Assembly: GCA_017512145.1 (NCBI GenBank)
Contig: JAFWHB010000032.1
Span: 1 to 64,000 of the forward strand
Length of the DNA: 64,000 bases
Origin: Mogibacterium sp.
Lineage (GTDB): Bacteria > Bacillota > Clostridia > Peptostreptococcales > Anaerovoracaceae
Direction: 5' to 3'
The notes under the pieces are model-generated. The model ran no database searches. It was not told the origin of the DNA and saw nothing but the letters and a program-made list of their open reading frames with translations. Shown piece by piece: positions 1 through 7,756 of the stretch. The first letter of the stretch is position 1, and every line of letters starts with the position of its first letter. Made by a program: the position numbers and the translations under genes.

Positions 1-2
1 CC

Positions 3-143
3 ACCCAGCGGGTTGTCATTCACTATAACTGTGTTGGCGCTTTTGAAGTGCCTGACCGCCGCAATATCCCCGAGGAGGACATCCTCATGCAAACAAGAAA
101 AGGCGTAGCATTAAGCTACGCCCCGTCACAAATTGCGGTATGA
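3..143 (+). CDS. Serine recombinase, 3' end only (partial)
   Basis: An open frame enters from the left edge and stops at 141-143, giving 46 visible residues. The segment VVIHYNCVGAFEVP followed by a polar tail resembles the extreme C-terminus of clostridial large serine recombinases (the DUF4368-type end). The catalytic and zinc-ribbon parts lie outside the window, so whether the gene is intact cannot be judged. It fits the recombinase-rich island that follows. The family call is recalled from sequence resemblance over a short stretch and could be wrong. Confidence 0.5.
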   Translation, partial: TQRVVIHYNCVGAFEVPDRRNIPEEDILMQTRKGVALSYAPSQIAV

Positions 144-159
144 ATTTTTGAAATAAAAA

Positions 160-210
160 ATGCAGAGTGTCCATTACAGGATACTCAGATCCCATAAGGA
201 CACTCTGCAT
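160..210. repeat. Perfect 13-bp inverted repeat with 25-nt loop
   Basis: The arms at 160-172 (ATGCAGAGTGTCC) and 198-210 (GGACACTCTGCAT) are exact reverse complements. The repeat covers the first codons of the SH3 fragment and is not followed by a T-run, so it is not a standard terminator. It sits directly after a recombinase 3' end, so a recombination footprint or site is possible but unproven. Confidence 0.6.
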
Positions 211-381
211 GATCTGAATATCAGAAAAGGACCGGGAACCGATTATGACAGGGTTCAGTTTATCCCGATCGGTGTGTACACGATCTTAGAAGTTCGAAGT
301 GGAAAAGGAAGTTCTGCCGGATGGGGCAGGCTGAAGAGTGGAATAGGATGGATCTCGTTGGATTTTGTCCGCAGGATTTAA
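160..381 (+). pseudogene. Orphan bacterial SH3 domain, likely C-terminal remnant of an amidase/endolysin
   Basis: The 73 residues contain DLNIRKGPGTDYDRV followed by WGRLKSGIGWISLDFV, which are hallmarks of a bacterial SH3 domain of the kind found at the C-terminus of phage or mobile-element N-acetylmuramoyl-L-alanine amidases. Such a domain binds cell wall. No catalytic domain is present. The apparent ATG at 160 lies inside an inverted repeat and has no ribosome binding site in front of it. I read it as the tail of a lysin gene cut off when the upstream recombinase end was joined here. Expression as a free SH3 peptide cannot be excluded. Confidence 0.55.
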
Positions 382-386
382 GAATG

Positions 387-429
387 ACGGCTGGTGGAGA
401 CTGAGTTCTCTGCTGGCCGTTATTTTTTT
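387..429 (+). terminator. Rho-independent terminator after SH3 fragment
   Basis: ACGGCTGGTGGAGA pairs, with several G-U wobbles, with TCTCTGCTGGCCGT and is followed by TATTTTTTT. It lies 5 nt after the SH3 stop codon, as expected for the end of a former lysin gene. Confidence 0.6.
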
Positions 430-514
430 GCCTTCTGACCGGAAAAATAATTCCCAAAGGCGCTTAGGAAGATAGGAGGGAAGAACCTCACTTTGATCCC
501 CGGAGGTGCCACGA

Positions 515-709
515 ATGACAACTTTCATGAAGAACGGCATTGAAGTATGTATGCCCGAAGATGATGAAAAATCAAGACAGAATATGATTATCGCTGCAGA
601 GTTCATGGCGCGTATGATACAAAAGTACGGTAAAAAGGTTCTTGCTAAGATAGAAGAAAAAGAACGGTTGGAAGCAAACAAAGAATTAGAAGATACAGTT
701 GCAGAGTAA
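515..709 (+). CDS. Small hypothetical protein (64 aa)
   Basis: I chose ATG 515 because CGGAGG at 501-506 lies 8 nt upstream. A GTG at 506 is in frame but overlaps that Shine-Dalgarno. The product is charged and probably mostly helical, with a Lys/Glu-rich C-terminal half (IQKYGKKVLAKIEEKERLE). There are no cysteines except one near residue 11 and no membrane segment. Small proteins of this kind commonly precede recombinase genes in clostridial mobile elements; an accessory role in the element is inferred from position alone. A wobble-rich hairpin at 733-762 separates it from the recombinases. Confidence 0.55.
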   Translation: MTTFMKNGIEVCMPEDDEKSRQNMIIAAEFMARMIQKYGKKVLAKIEEKERLEANKELEDTVAE

Positions 710-732
710 ATCATATTCAAGCGTGGTGAGAA

Positions 733-766
733 ATCGGCAGTGGGAGGATTCCTATTGCCGGTTTTT
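733..766 (+). terminator. Probable terminator upstream of recombinase operon
   Basis: Arms 733-745 (ATCGGCAGTGGGA) and 750-762 (TCCTATTGCCGGT) pair with three wobbles and are followed by TTTTT. It lies 24 nt after the small gene's stop codon. Confidence 0.55.
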
Positions 767-781
767 CATTTGAAAACTGTA

Positions 782-810
782 TTGAAAATCTGTAGATATC
801 GTGGTATAGT
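782..810 (+). promoter_or_regulatory. Sigma-70-type promoter for recombinase pair
   Basis: TTGAAA at 782-787, a 17-nt spacer and TATAGT at 805-810. The position, about 60 nt upstream of the first recombinase start, suits an operon promoter. Confidence 0.6.
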
Positions 811-870
811 ATCAAACAAGGAACAACTGTGTAACAAAGAGCAACACCCAAAGAAAGGAGGCGGAGATCG

Positions 871-2847
871 TTGAAGAAATGCTATATCTATACAAGAGTC
901 TCCACCGCCGCTCAGATCGAAGGGTATAGTCTTGATGCACAGGAAGAAAGCCTTAAGGCATATGCTGAATACAGAGAGCTGGAGATTGTCGGAAACTACT
1001 GTGATGCTGGTAAATCCGGGAAGAACATCAAGGGACGTCCGGCATTTCGACAGATGATGACGGATATTAAGAGTCAGAAGGACGATATTGCTTTTGTCCT
1101 GGTATTCAAATTATCTCGATTCGGCAGGAATGCTGCAGATATCTTGAAATCACTTCAGCTTCTCGAAGACTTTGGCATTGATTTGGTGAGTGTAGAGGAA
1201 GCCATCGATTCCTCCACTCAGGGGGGAAGGCTGACGCTTGCAATTCTTTCTGCTGTCGCTGAGATGGAGAGAGAAAATATTACCGTTCAGTTCATGGCTG
1301 GTAAAATGCAGAAGGTTCTGGAAGGTGGGTGGACTGGTGGTGCAGTTCCCTATGGCTATAAGAATGTCAATCATGAGCTGGTTCTGGTTCCACCAGAAGC
1401 AGAAGTAATCCGAATGATATATGAGTTATATCAGCAAGAAAACATGTCAGCTTCTGCGGTAGCGTATGAGTTGAATAAAAGCAATCTGGTTCGTATCTCT
1501 GGAAAAGGAGAGCAGAAACCATTCACTTATGAATTTGTTTCAAGAGTACTGGATAATCCATTTTATTGTGGAAGAGTTTATTACAACAGAAGAACCAATA
1601 AGAAGGACAGGGATGGAAAGACCATAAAGCAGGATGAGGATAATATCATCATGGCTGAGGGTAAGCACGAGATTATTGTTTCGCCTGAAGTGTGGGATAG
1701 CGTTCATGCAAAGAGAACTGAAATCGCCGGACGATACAAAAGGGTAGATGATGGTGGTCATGTGCACCTGCTTTCAGGAATTGTGAAATGTCCGATCTGC
1801 GGTAAGGGACTCACCGGGATGATTAGCAGAACGAAGAACCTGAAAGGTGATGGATACTATAAGCCGATTTATTATTATAAGTGCCGATACAATACAAGAC
1901 AGAATGGGAAAACATGTCCATTCGATCAGAGCTTAAATCAGGAAATCATAGATGGTTTGGTGATGAAGATCCTGCAAAAGCTTCAGACATATAGGGAATT
2001 TCAAGATGCTTTGCAGGCGGCCTTGGGTGATCAAGGGAATCTTGAAAAGACAGAAAAGCGGCTCCAGGATCTCCGTAAGGAACTTAGGGAAGCGGAGCTG
2101 ACCAAAGACCGGCTTGGAGAAAAGCTTGATGGACTGAATCCTCTTGGTAAGGATTATGACAGGAAATATGAAGAGACATCTGATAAGCTCGACAGCATAT
2201 ATGATCGAATTGGTGATCTGGAAATGGATGTTATCTCAACCAAGAAAAAGCTGGAGGCACTGAAACAAAAGGCGGATTCTACTGTTCAAATTATGACATT
2301 TATGGAGAACCTGCCTCTGATGTATGAGGAAATGTCAGAGGAAGAGCGGAAGGAAATGTTCCAGGCATTTGTAGATGATATTGAGCTCTTTTCGGAAGAT
2401 AGAACAGATGGCAAGATTATAAAAAGCATATCCTTCAAATTTCCGATGGTATTTGACGGTAAACCGTTGGCAAAGAATACAAAACCTGAGGATATGGTAT
2501 CCTTCAGACTGGATTGTACGGATATTGATATTGAGTTGCCGGGTAAGGGAAATATCATCATGAAGAAGCAGGCTGATGGCAGTCAGAAAGTAATTGTCCG
2601 TAAAGGAACCTATGCTGCTATCAAGGCCTATATTCTGGAAAAGCATGATGTAAAGGTTCCTACTCTCTATATTGCACAAATCAAGAGAAAGTACGGACTG
2701 GAGATCGGAAAAGCCTATAATAAACCAGAGAAGAATAAGAACCATGTGCCGAAGTGCACGAAAGAAAAAGAACTGCTGATCATGGAGGCACTGAAGTTCT
2801 ATGATTTGATGGAGCAGGATGTCGAGTACAGGGAGGATGCGGTATGA
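871..2847 (+). CDS. Large serine recombinase with extra C-terminal domain
   Basis: Site-specific recombinase that cuts and rejoins DNA through a serine nucleophile. The resolvase domain is residues 1 to about 140, with Ser11 in YTRVSTAAQ and FKLSRFGRN further on. The recombinase domain follows, then a zinc ribbon (CPICGKGLTG, then a second Cys pair in CRYNT...TCPF) and a coiled coil around residues 390-470. The start is TTG 871, supported by AAAGGAGG 13 nt upstream. The last 90 or so residues (TLYIAQIKRKYGLEIGKAYNKP) form an added segment; from memory it resembles a tail appended to some clostridial 23S rRNA uracil methyltransferases. It overlaps the next recombinase by 4 nt (ATGA), so the two are likely translated together. 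Confidence 0.9.
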   Translation: MKKCYIYTRVSTAAQIEGYSLDAQEESLKAYAEYRELEIVGNYCDAGKSGKNIKGRPAFRQMMTDIKSQKDDIAFVLVFKLSRFGRNAADILKSLQLLEDFGIDLVSVEEAIDSSTQGGRLTLAILSAVAEMERENITVQFMAGKMQKVLEGGWTGGAVPYGYKNVNHELVLVPPEAEVIRMIYELYQQENMSASAVAYELNKSNLVRISGKGEQKPFTYEFVSRVLDNPFYCGRVYYNRRTNKKDRDGKTIKQDEDNIIMAEGKHEIIVSPEVWDSVHAKRTEIAGRYKRVDDGGHVHLLSGIVKCPICGKGLTGMISRTKNLKGDGYYKPIYYYKCRYNTRQNGKTCPFDQSLNQEIIDGLVMKILQKLQTYREFQDALQAALGDQGNLEKTEKRLQDLRKELREAELTKDRLGEKLDGLNPLGKDYDRKYEETSDKLDSIYDRIGDLEMDVISTKKKLEALKQKADSTVQIMTFMENLPLMYEEMSEEERKEMFQAFVDDIELFSEDRTDGKIIKSISFKFPMVFDGKPLAKNTKPEDMVSFRLDCTDIDIELPGKGNIIMKKQADGSQKVIVRKGTYAAIKAYILEKHDVKVPTLYIAQIKRKYGLEIGKAYNKPEKNKNHVPKCTKEKELLIMEALKFYDLMEQDVEYREDAV

Positions 2848-4637
2848 CAGAAAAGAAGAAAAAGAAGCAGCAGAAATGCTACATATATATCCGCGTCTCC
2901 ACTTCCATGCAGGTAGAAGGATACAGTCTGGAAGCTCAGAGAGAGCGACTTAACAAGTTTGCTGATTATCAGGGAATGGAGGTCGTCAGGGAGTATTGCG
3001 ATGCAGGAAGATCCGGAAAGAACATAACCGGTCGTCCTGAGTTTACGCAGATGCTTCGGGATATCGCTGATGACAGAGACGGAGTATCATACATACTGGT
3101 TTTCAAGCTTTCACGATTTGGAAGAAATGCTGCGGATGTATTGAACTCTCTTCAGTATATTCAGGATTACGGAGTGAATCTGATCTGCGTTGAGGATGGC
3201 ATCGATTCTTCCAAGGATTCTGGTAAGCTTACCATCACCGTTCTCTCCGCTGTTGCAGAGATTGAGCGTGAGAACATTCTTGTTCAGACAATGGAAGGTC
3301 GGAAGCAGAAGGCCAGAGAGGGTAAGTGGAACGGTGGCTTGGCTCCATTTGGATATCGCTTGGATAAAGAAAAGGGCGAGCTAGTCGTTGATCCGAAAGA
3401 AGCTGAGATCGTTAAGGTTATCTTCGATAAATTCATCAATTCCGATATGGGTGCGGATTCAATTAGCAATTATCTGAATGATCATGGTTATACGAAAAAT
3501 ACGAGCCGTGACTTTGAAGTGAGTTATTTTACTCGCAGCCATATCATGAAGATACTTGATAATCCAGTCTATGTTGGTAAGATCGTATATGGTAAGAGTG
3601 CCACAGAAAAAGTCAAAGGGACCAGAGATCAATATCGTAGAGTTAAGCAGGATGATTATCTTGTCGCTGATGGAAGACATGATGCTATCATAGATGAAGA
3701 AACTTGGAATAAAGCTCGTGAGAAGCGAAAAGAGACCGGTGTCAAATGGAATAAGATTCATGATCTTGACCATGAACATCTTCTGGCGGGTATCCTGAAA
3801 TGTCCGATCTGCGGAGCTTCTCTTGCCGGAACAGTTCGACGAAAGAAGTATCCAAGCGGCAAGGTGAATTCAACATTCTACTATCGATGTTTACACCGAA
3901 AGCGAATTGAAAGCACTGGTAAAAAATGTGATTTCAAACCTTCGCTAAACCAGATTGATACAGATGCCGAAATAATAGGTGTTATTCACGACATGGTGAA
4001 TGATGAACAGTTTGAAGCTTTCATCAGAGGCAAGCTGGATGAGAAGGTGGATGTATCAAACTTTGAAGCAGAGCGTGAAGGTCTCAGGACTCAGCTAGTT
4101 CAGGCGACAGGTGCAAAGGATAAGCTGATGCAGCAGCTGGATAGACTGGATGTTACAGACAGGCATTACGATCGAAAGTATCAGGACATGCAAGACCGTC
4201 TGGATACACTTTATGACAGGATCGCTGACCTGGAAGAAAAGATCGATGATGTGACTGATAAGATATCCGGAGCCTATGATGAGAACCTGACATCAAAGCA
4301 GCTCTGCAAGGTTCTTCTCCAATTCGATGAAATGTTTGAAGAAATGACCGACTTGGAGAGAAAAGAGTTTTTATATACACTTATTGAAAGGATTGACCTG
4401 TTTCCTGAAAGACAGGAAAATGGAAGCATCCTGAAGCGAATCAGATTTAAATTCCGCGTAGATTATGACGCTGAAGATGGTGGCAAGGTGTTGCTCAACG
4501 AAAACGACGTCGAAGTCGTGAGCCTTTTGCAGAGAGTGAGTAACACCCGGGAGAGAACGATTACTCTTGATGTTGATATGGTGGATTACCACAGGATCAA
4601 GAACGGGACGGAGGTGACTGCGGATGCCACGGAATGA
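2844..4637 (+). CDS. Large serine recombinase, second of a pair
   Basis: Paralogue of the preceding recombinase. Resolvase domain near residues 10-150 with Ser19 in YIRVSTSMQ; zinc ribbon CPICGASLAG plus CLHRK...KKCDF around residues 320-365; coiled coil about 410-480; basic C-terminus. The ATGA overlap with the upstream gene implies coupled expression, and the pair may act as a heteromer, as paired recombinases do in some clostridial elements (inference). Its 3' end, from about 4433, is repeated with very high identity at 6246, and the next gene (Fic) starts 14 nt before its stop, out of frame. This suggests cargo was fused onto the gene end. Confidence 0.9.
   Translation: MTEKKKKKQQKCYIYIRVSTSMQVEGYSLEAQRERLNKFADYQGMEVVREYCDAGRSGKNITGRPEFTQMLRDIADDRDGVSYILVFKLSRFGRNAADVLNSLQYIQDYGVNLICVEDGIDSSKDSGKLTITVLSAVAEIERENILVQTMEGRKQKAREGKWNGGLAPFGYRLDKEKGELVVDPKEAEIVKVIFDKFINSDMGADSISNYLNDHGYTKNTSRDFEVSYFTRSHIMKILDNPVYVGKIVYGKSATEKVKGTRDQYRRVKQDDYLVADGRHDAIIDEETWNKAREKRKETGVKWNKIHDLDHEHLLAGILKCPICGASLAGTVRRKKYPSGKVNSTFYYRCLHRKRIESTGKKCDFKPSLNQIDTDAEIIGVIHDMVNDEQFEAFIRGKLDEKVDVSNFEAEREGLRTQLVQATGAKDKLMQQLDRLDVTDRHYDRKYQDMQDRLDTLYDRIADLEEKIDDVTDKISGAYDENLTSKQLCKVLLQFDEMFEEMTDLERKEFLYTLIERIDLFPERQENGSILKRIRFKFRVDYDAEDGGKVLLNENDVEVVSLLQRVSNTRERTITLDVDMVDYHRIKNGTEVTADATE
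4433..4515 (+). repeat. Direct repeat copy A in recombinase 3' end
   Basis: About 80 bp here match 6251-6333 with only scattered substitutions. The last 36 bp, from GGTGGCAAGG to GACGTCGAA, look identical in both copies. The two copies bracket the Fic and GNAT genes. Confidence 0.75.
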
Positions 4638-5721
4638 TCATGAAAAATGGCAGATGGATCTCGAAGAGTATATTAAACAGGGAGAACCGGAGCAGTCAGA
4701 GAAATCTACTGCGTGGAAAACGGCGATCGGCCTTCAGGATGTTGACGGATTAAAAACTTCTGAATATCTGTTGGAAACAGCAAAAGAGCATATTGAAGGC
4801 AGAATAGATATAAAGACTGCGCAAAAGCGCATTCAGTCTTACTATGCGGAACGGCAGACCCGAACTGAGATCGAAGAGGGGACAAAAGAGGCTGACATTG
4901 TTTCCGCGAGAATCACTGAACTTTTGGGAGAAAGAACCTTTCAGTTTTCACCGGCAGAGTGGAAGACCATTCATAAACGGCTTTTCAAAGACATATTCTC
5001 TCATGCGGGAGAATACAGGACTTATAACATTACTAAAAGTGAATGGGTCCTTAATGGAGAGACGGTTCTGTATGCTTCAGCGGACAGTATAAGGGAAACT
5101 CTGGATTATGATTTTGGTCAGGAAAAGGGATTCACATATGAAGGGCTTTCAGCTGGTGATGCAGTGAAGCATATAGCGACGTTTACCTCCGGTATATGGC
5201 AGATTCACCCGTTTTGTGAAGGCAATACAAGATCTACAGCTGTTTTCATAATTAAGTATCTGAAGACATTCGGTTTTCATTTAAATAATGAAATATTTGC
5301 TGAGAATTCCTGGTATTTCAGAAACTCACTTGTCAGAGCCAATTATAATGATTTGAGCAAGGGAATCAGTGCTACTACGATATATCTAGAGCGATTTTTC
5401 GAAAATCTTCTGATGGGGTATCAGAATGAATTAAAGAATAGGTTTATCCATGTGGATTATAGGGAACAAAGTGCAATTCAAAGTGCCAATATGCCAGGCC
5501 AAAAGAGCCAAAATGGCACTTTGAAAATGTCGCTTGAGGAAATAGCAATAATAAAAGTATTGCAGGAAGAGCCTTCAGCAACTCAAAAGAGAATAGCGGA
5601 GCTTACTGGAAAATCCGAGCGAACGATCAAAAGACGAACAGTTGAGATGCAGGAAAAAGGGCTGATCCGCAGAGAGAACGGCAAGCGTAACGGCAGATGG
5701 GATGTGTTGATAACAATATGA
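4624..5721 (+). CDS. Fic-domain protein (AMP-transferase type), class II, with C-terminal winged helix
   Basis: Fic enzymes usually transfer AMP from ATP to a target hydroxyl. The catalytic loop HPFCEGNTR runs from His195 to Arg203 and matches HPFx(D/E)GNxR. Upstream, T81-E85-G86 (TEIEEG) fits the inhibitory helix motif (S/T)xxxE(G/N), which makes this a self-inhibited class II Fic. After a short linker rich in repeated Lys/Gln/Ser (about residues 285-300), residues 303-365 form a winged helix (ATQKRIAELTGKSERTIKRR), suggesting DNA-binding autoregulation. The ATG at 4624 overlaps the recombinase end by 14 nt. Accessory Fic proteins often act in toxin-like or defence settings; the target here is unknown. 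Confidence 0.85.
   Translation: MPRNDHEKWQMDLEEYIKQGEPEQSEKSTAWKTAIGLQDVDGLKTSEYLLETAKEHIEGRIDIKTAQKRIQSYYAERQTRTEIEEGTKEADIVSARITELLGERTFQFSPAEWKTIHKRLFKDIFSHAGEYRTYNITKSEWVLNGETVLYASADSIRETLDYDFGQEKGFTYEGLSAGDAVKHIATFTSGIWQIHPFCEGNTRSTAVFIIKYLKTFGFHLNNEIFAENSWYFRNSLVRANYNDLSKGISATTIYLERFFENLLMGYQNELKNRFIHVDYREQSAIQSANMPGQKSQNGTLKMSLEEIAIIKVLQEEPSATQKRIAELTGKSERTIKRRTVEMQEKGLIRRENGKRNGRWDVLITI
5479..5523. repeat. Inverted repeat inside the Fic linker region
   Basis: CAAAGTGCCA (5479-5488) and TGGCACTTTG (5514-5523) are perfect reverse complements within the coding sequence, just before the winged-helix domain. Between them are further GCCA/AAAGAGCC words. It may only reflect linker composition, or be a binding site or recombination point. 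Confidence 0.5.
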
Positions 5722-6239
5722 AGATAGAACTGAGAATACCGACATTGGAAGACAAGGAGGGATTAAAAGCAGTCTGTAATGCTGTGGATAGGAAATATCT
5801 GTCTGACCGATTGCCATACCCATACACAGATGAATCCGCTGAATGGTGGATTCATATGGTTGCAGAAAACGACGGAAAAACTGGTATCTGGCGTGTAATA
5901 TATGTCGATGGAAAACTTGTCGGAAATATATCTGTTGAGCTTAAAGAAGATGTATATCATAAGGATGGTGAGATTGGATATTTGCTCCTGACTGATTTCT
6001 GGTCAAAAGGAATAATGACAGAGGCGGCCAGAGAGATTTGCAGAATTGCTTTTGAGAAACTCGATATTATTCGCATCACCGGTGTGTATTATGCGCCGAA
6101 CAAAGCATCCGGCAGGGTACTGGAAAAGGTTGGTTTTGAATATGAAGGCACTCGGAAAAACGGAGTGGCAAAGGGCGATAAGATTTACGATCTTTGTATG
6201 ACCGGGTTGCTAAAGGAGAAATTCATTGGAAATGAATGA
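5718..6239 (+). CDS. GNAT-family N-acetyltransferase (RimJ/RimL-like)
   Basis: Predicted to move an acetyl group from acetyl-CoA to an amine. The fold is seen in IGYLLLTDFWSKGIMTEAA, where the acetyl-CoA-binding segment lies, and in APNKASGRVLEKVGFEYEG, a typical RimJ/RimL C-terminal signature. I chose ATG 5718 because it forms an ATGA overlap with the Fic stop and gives a normal family N-terminus; an in-frame ATG at 5697 would add seven residues. Being coupled to the Fic gene, it could act as a partner or antidote, but nothing in the sequence proves that. The substrate is unknown. Confidence 0.8.
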   Translation: MKIELRIPTLEDKEGLKAVCNAVDRKYLSDRLPYPYTDESAEWWIHMVAENDGKTGIWRVIYVDGKLVGNISVELKEDVYHKDGEIGYLLLTDFWSKGIMTEAAREICRIAFEKLDIIRITGVYYAPNKASGRVLEKVGFEYEGTRKNGVAKGDKIYDLCMTGLLKEKFIGNE

Positions 6240-6245
6240 TGTTGC

Positions 6246-6455
6246 ATACTGAAGCAAATCAGATTCAAATTCCGCATTGATTATGATGCTGAAGACGGTG
6301 GCAAGGTGTTGCTCAACGAAAACGACGTCGAAAGCTGCGTGCTCCTTGAGCGGGTGAGCAACCGAAAAGCGGATTCTTACGTGAAGCTGAATGTGAAGAT
6401 GGCGGATTACTATCGTATCAAAGATAGTGCCGAAACGGAAAATGCGGAGGAGTGA
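6246..6455 (+). pseudogene. Recombinase 3'-end remnant (direct repeat copy B)
   Basis: A 69-codon open frame (ILKQIRFKFRIDYDAEDGG through to AENAEE-like end) without a start reproduces the C-terminus of the second recombinase (from 4430), then diverges into a different tail (VLLERVSNRKADSYVKLNV, then DYYRIKDS). It ends 6 nt before the AlkD start. I infer that a recombinase 3' end once preceded alkD directly and that Fic-GNAT was inserted between two copies of this end. Confidence 0.75.
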
Positions 6456-6461
6456 CAGAGG

Positions 6462-7151
6462 ATGAATAAAGCGGATCTGTATAGAAAACTATATGATCTT
6501 CAGGATCTGAAGTATCGTGATATGCAGATTAAGATAATTCCTACGGTAGAACCGGAGTCGGTGATTGGAGTAAGAACCCCGGAGCTTAAAAGTATTGCAA
6601 AAGATATTTTGAAAGACGGGAATTATAAGGGGTTTCTTGAAGAACTGCCGCATAGGTACTTTGAAGAAAACCAGCTGCAGGCTTTTATCATCTCCGGGAT
6701 AAAAGATCTGAATGAATGTATGGAGGATCTGGAGACATTCCTGCCTTATGTAGATAACTGGGCTACGTGCGATCAGATGTCTCCGAAGATCTTCAGGAAG
6801 CACAAAGATTTGCTTCTTACGCACATCATAGAGTGGATTGATTCTGAAAAGACGTATACCGTGAGATTCGGAGTGGGTATGCTGATGGAGCACTTCCTGG
6901 ATGATGATTTTGATCCGCTTTATCCGGAGATGGTCGCAAAGCTCAGAAGTGAAGAGTATTACGTCAATATGATGATCGCATGGTATTTTGCAACCGCTCT
7001 TGCAAAGCAGTATGAAAGCATTCTTCCGTTTATTGAGGAGAAGAGGCTTGATGACTGGACGCATAACAAAGCTATACAGAAAAGCCTGGAAAGCAGAAGA
7101 ATTACAGAGGAACAAAAGCTGTATTTGAAATCCTTGAAAGTGGTTCGGTAG
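6462..7151 (+). CDS. DNA alkylation repair protein, AlkD-like HEAT-repeat glycosylase
   Basis: AlkD-type enzymes remove bulky or cationic alkylated bases from DNA using a HEAT-repeat scaffold. The 229 residues match the usual length. Family signatures visible are GVRTPELKSIAKD near residue 37, FLPYVDNWATCDQM with the conserved Trp and Asp near residues 98-102, an Arg in YTVRFGVGML and Trp in MIAWYFATALAK. The start is ATG 6462 with GGAGG at 6446-6450, inside the recombinase remnant. It is followed by a strong hairpin at 7209. As island cargo it may protect the element or host from alkylating chemicals (inference). Confidence 0.85.
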   Translation: MNKADLYRKLYDLQDLKYRDMQIKIIPTVEPESVIGVRTPELKSIAKDILKDGNYKGFLEELPHRYFEENQLQAFIISGIKDLNECMEDLETFLPYVDNWATCDQMSPKIFRKHKDLLLTHIIEWIDSEKTYTVRFGVGMLMEHFLDDDFDPLYPEMVAKLRSEEYYVNMMIAWYFATALAKQYESILPFIEEKRLDDWTHNKAIQKSLESRRITEEQKLYLKSLKVVR

Positions 7152-7208
7152 TGCTGCCATTATTGCGAACAAAAAAGGTAATGATGACCATCAGTTACTG
7201 GTTCAAAC

Positions 7209-7243
7209 AGAGACTCTGGCTGTTGCTCGGCCAGAGTCTCTTT
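7209..7243 (+). terminator. Hairpin after alkD-like gene
   Basis: AGAGACTCTGGC (7209-7220) and GCCAGAGTCTCT (7230-7241) form a perfect 12-bp stem with a 9-nt loop. The T-run is short, so termination may be inefficient. Confidence 0.6.
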
Positions 7244-7521
7244 GAATATTGAAGAAACGGTAGGAAACTTCATGATTAATCAAGAAATAATGGAACATGG
7301 CGTTGTGAATCTGAAGAAATGGTAGTATTATCGAAAGCATGAATCAATAACTGTTTTCCAGAAAAAATACTCCAAACATGTGGCTGATCAGATTCTGTTA
7401 TCACAAAAAGATATCGGTAATGCAGGAATGCTGAAGTTTTACCCTGTATATATGCTTCCTTTTATTCTGGAAGAACTATAAAAAGACTCATAAGGAAACG
7501 CAGCAGTGGCTTCGGAATTGA
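7244..7521. other. Gene-free decayed stretch
   Basis: I see no convincing gene. One open frame, 7326-7481, without a start codon (ending LKFYPVYMLPFILEEL) reads like protein but I do not recognise it; it may be a fragment of lost cargo. No RNA gene or IS end was seen. Confidence 0.4.
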
Positions 7522-7662
7522 ATGATGGATATTCGGTTGCTCAGGCGGACAACAGTCGAGTGCGTCTGTCTTTTGGACAAGAAAAAACCAAAGTGCTATG
7601 TGGAAATCGGTGTAGATGATGAGGACTATTACAGGATCAAAGACTCTAAAGAGGAAAGATAA
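7522..7662 (+). pseudogene. Third recombinase 3'-tail remnant
   Basis: This 46-codon frame reads TTVECVCLLDKKK then CYVEIGVDDEDYYRIKDS. Its end matches the alternative tail at 6246-6455 (DYYRIKDS) and the VECV(V/C)L(L/M) words found at clostridial recombinase C-termini. No ribosome binding site or catalytic domain is present. It lies just upstream of the next cargo gene. Confidence 0.55.
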
Positions 7663-7696
7663 TGGCATTAAGATAAGGGCAACAGCGCGTTGCTTG

Positions 7697-7724
7697 TTGT
7701 CCTGCGTCGGATAGGTGATAATAG
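7697..7724 (+). promoter_or_regulatory. Probable promoter of XRE/zinc-ribbon gene
   Basis: TTGTCC (7697-7702), a 16-nt spacer and TAATAG (7719-7724), about 32 nt upstream of the start codon. The -35 box overlaps the right half of an imperfect repeat GGGCAACA / TGTTGTCC. Confidence 0.4.
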
Positions 7725-7756
7725 AACTGTACCAATCATAAAAGGAGGTCTGCTCT

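Noticed and set aside
160..210. Reading the 13-bp inverted repeat as a terminator
   Set aside because: No T-run follows and the loop is long.
6489..7172. 227-residue frame on the minus strand
   Set aside because: It lies wholly antisense to the AlkD-like gene, has no ribosome binding site and reads like reverse-strand composition.
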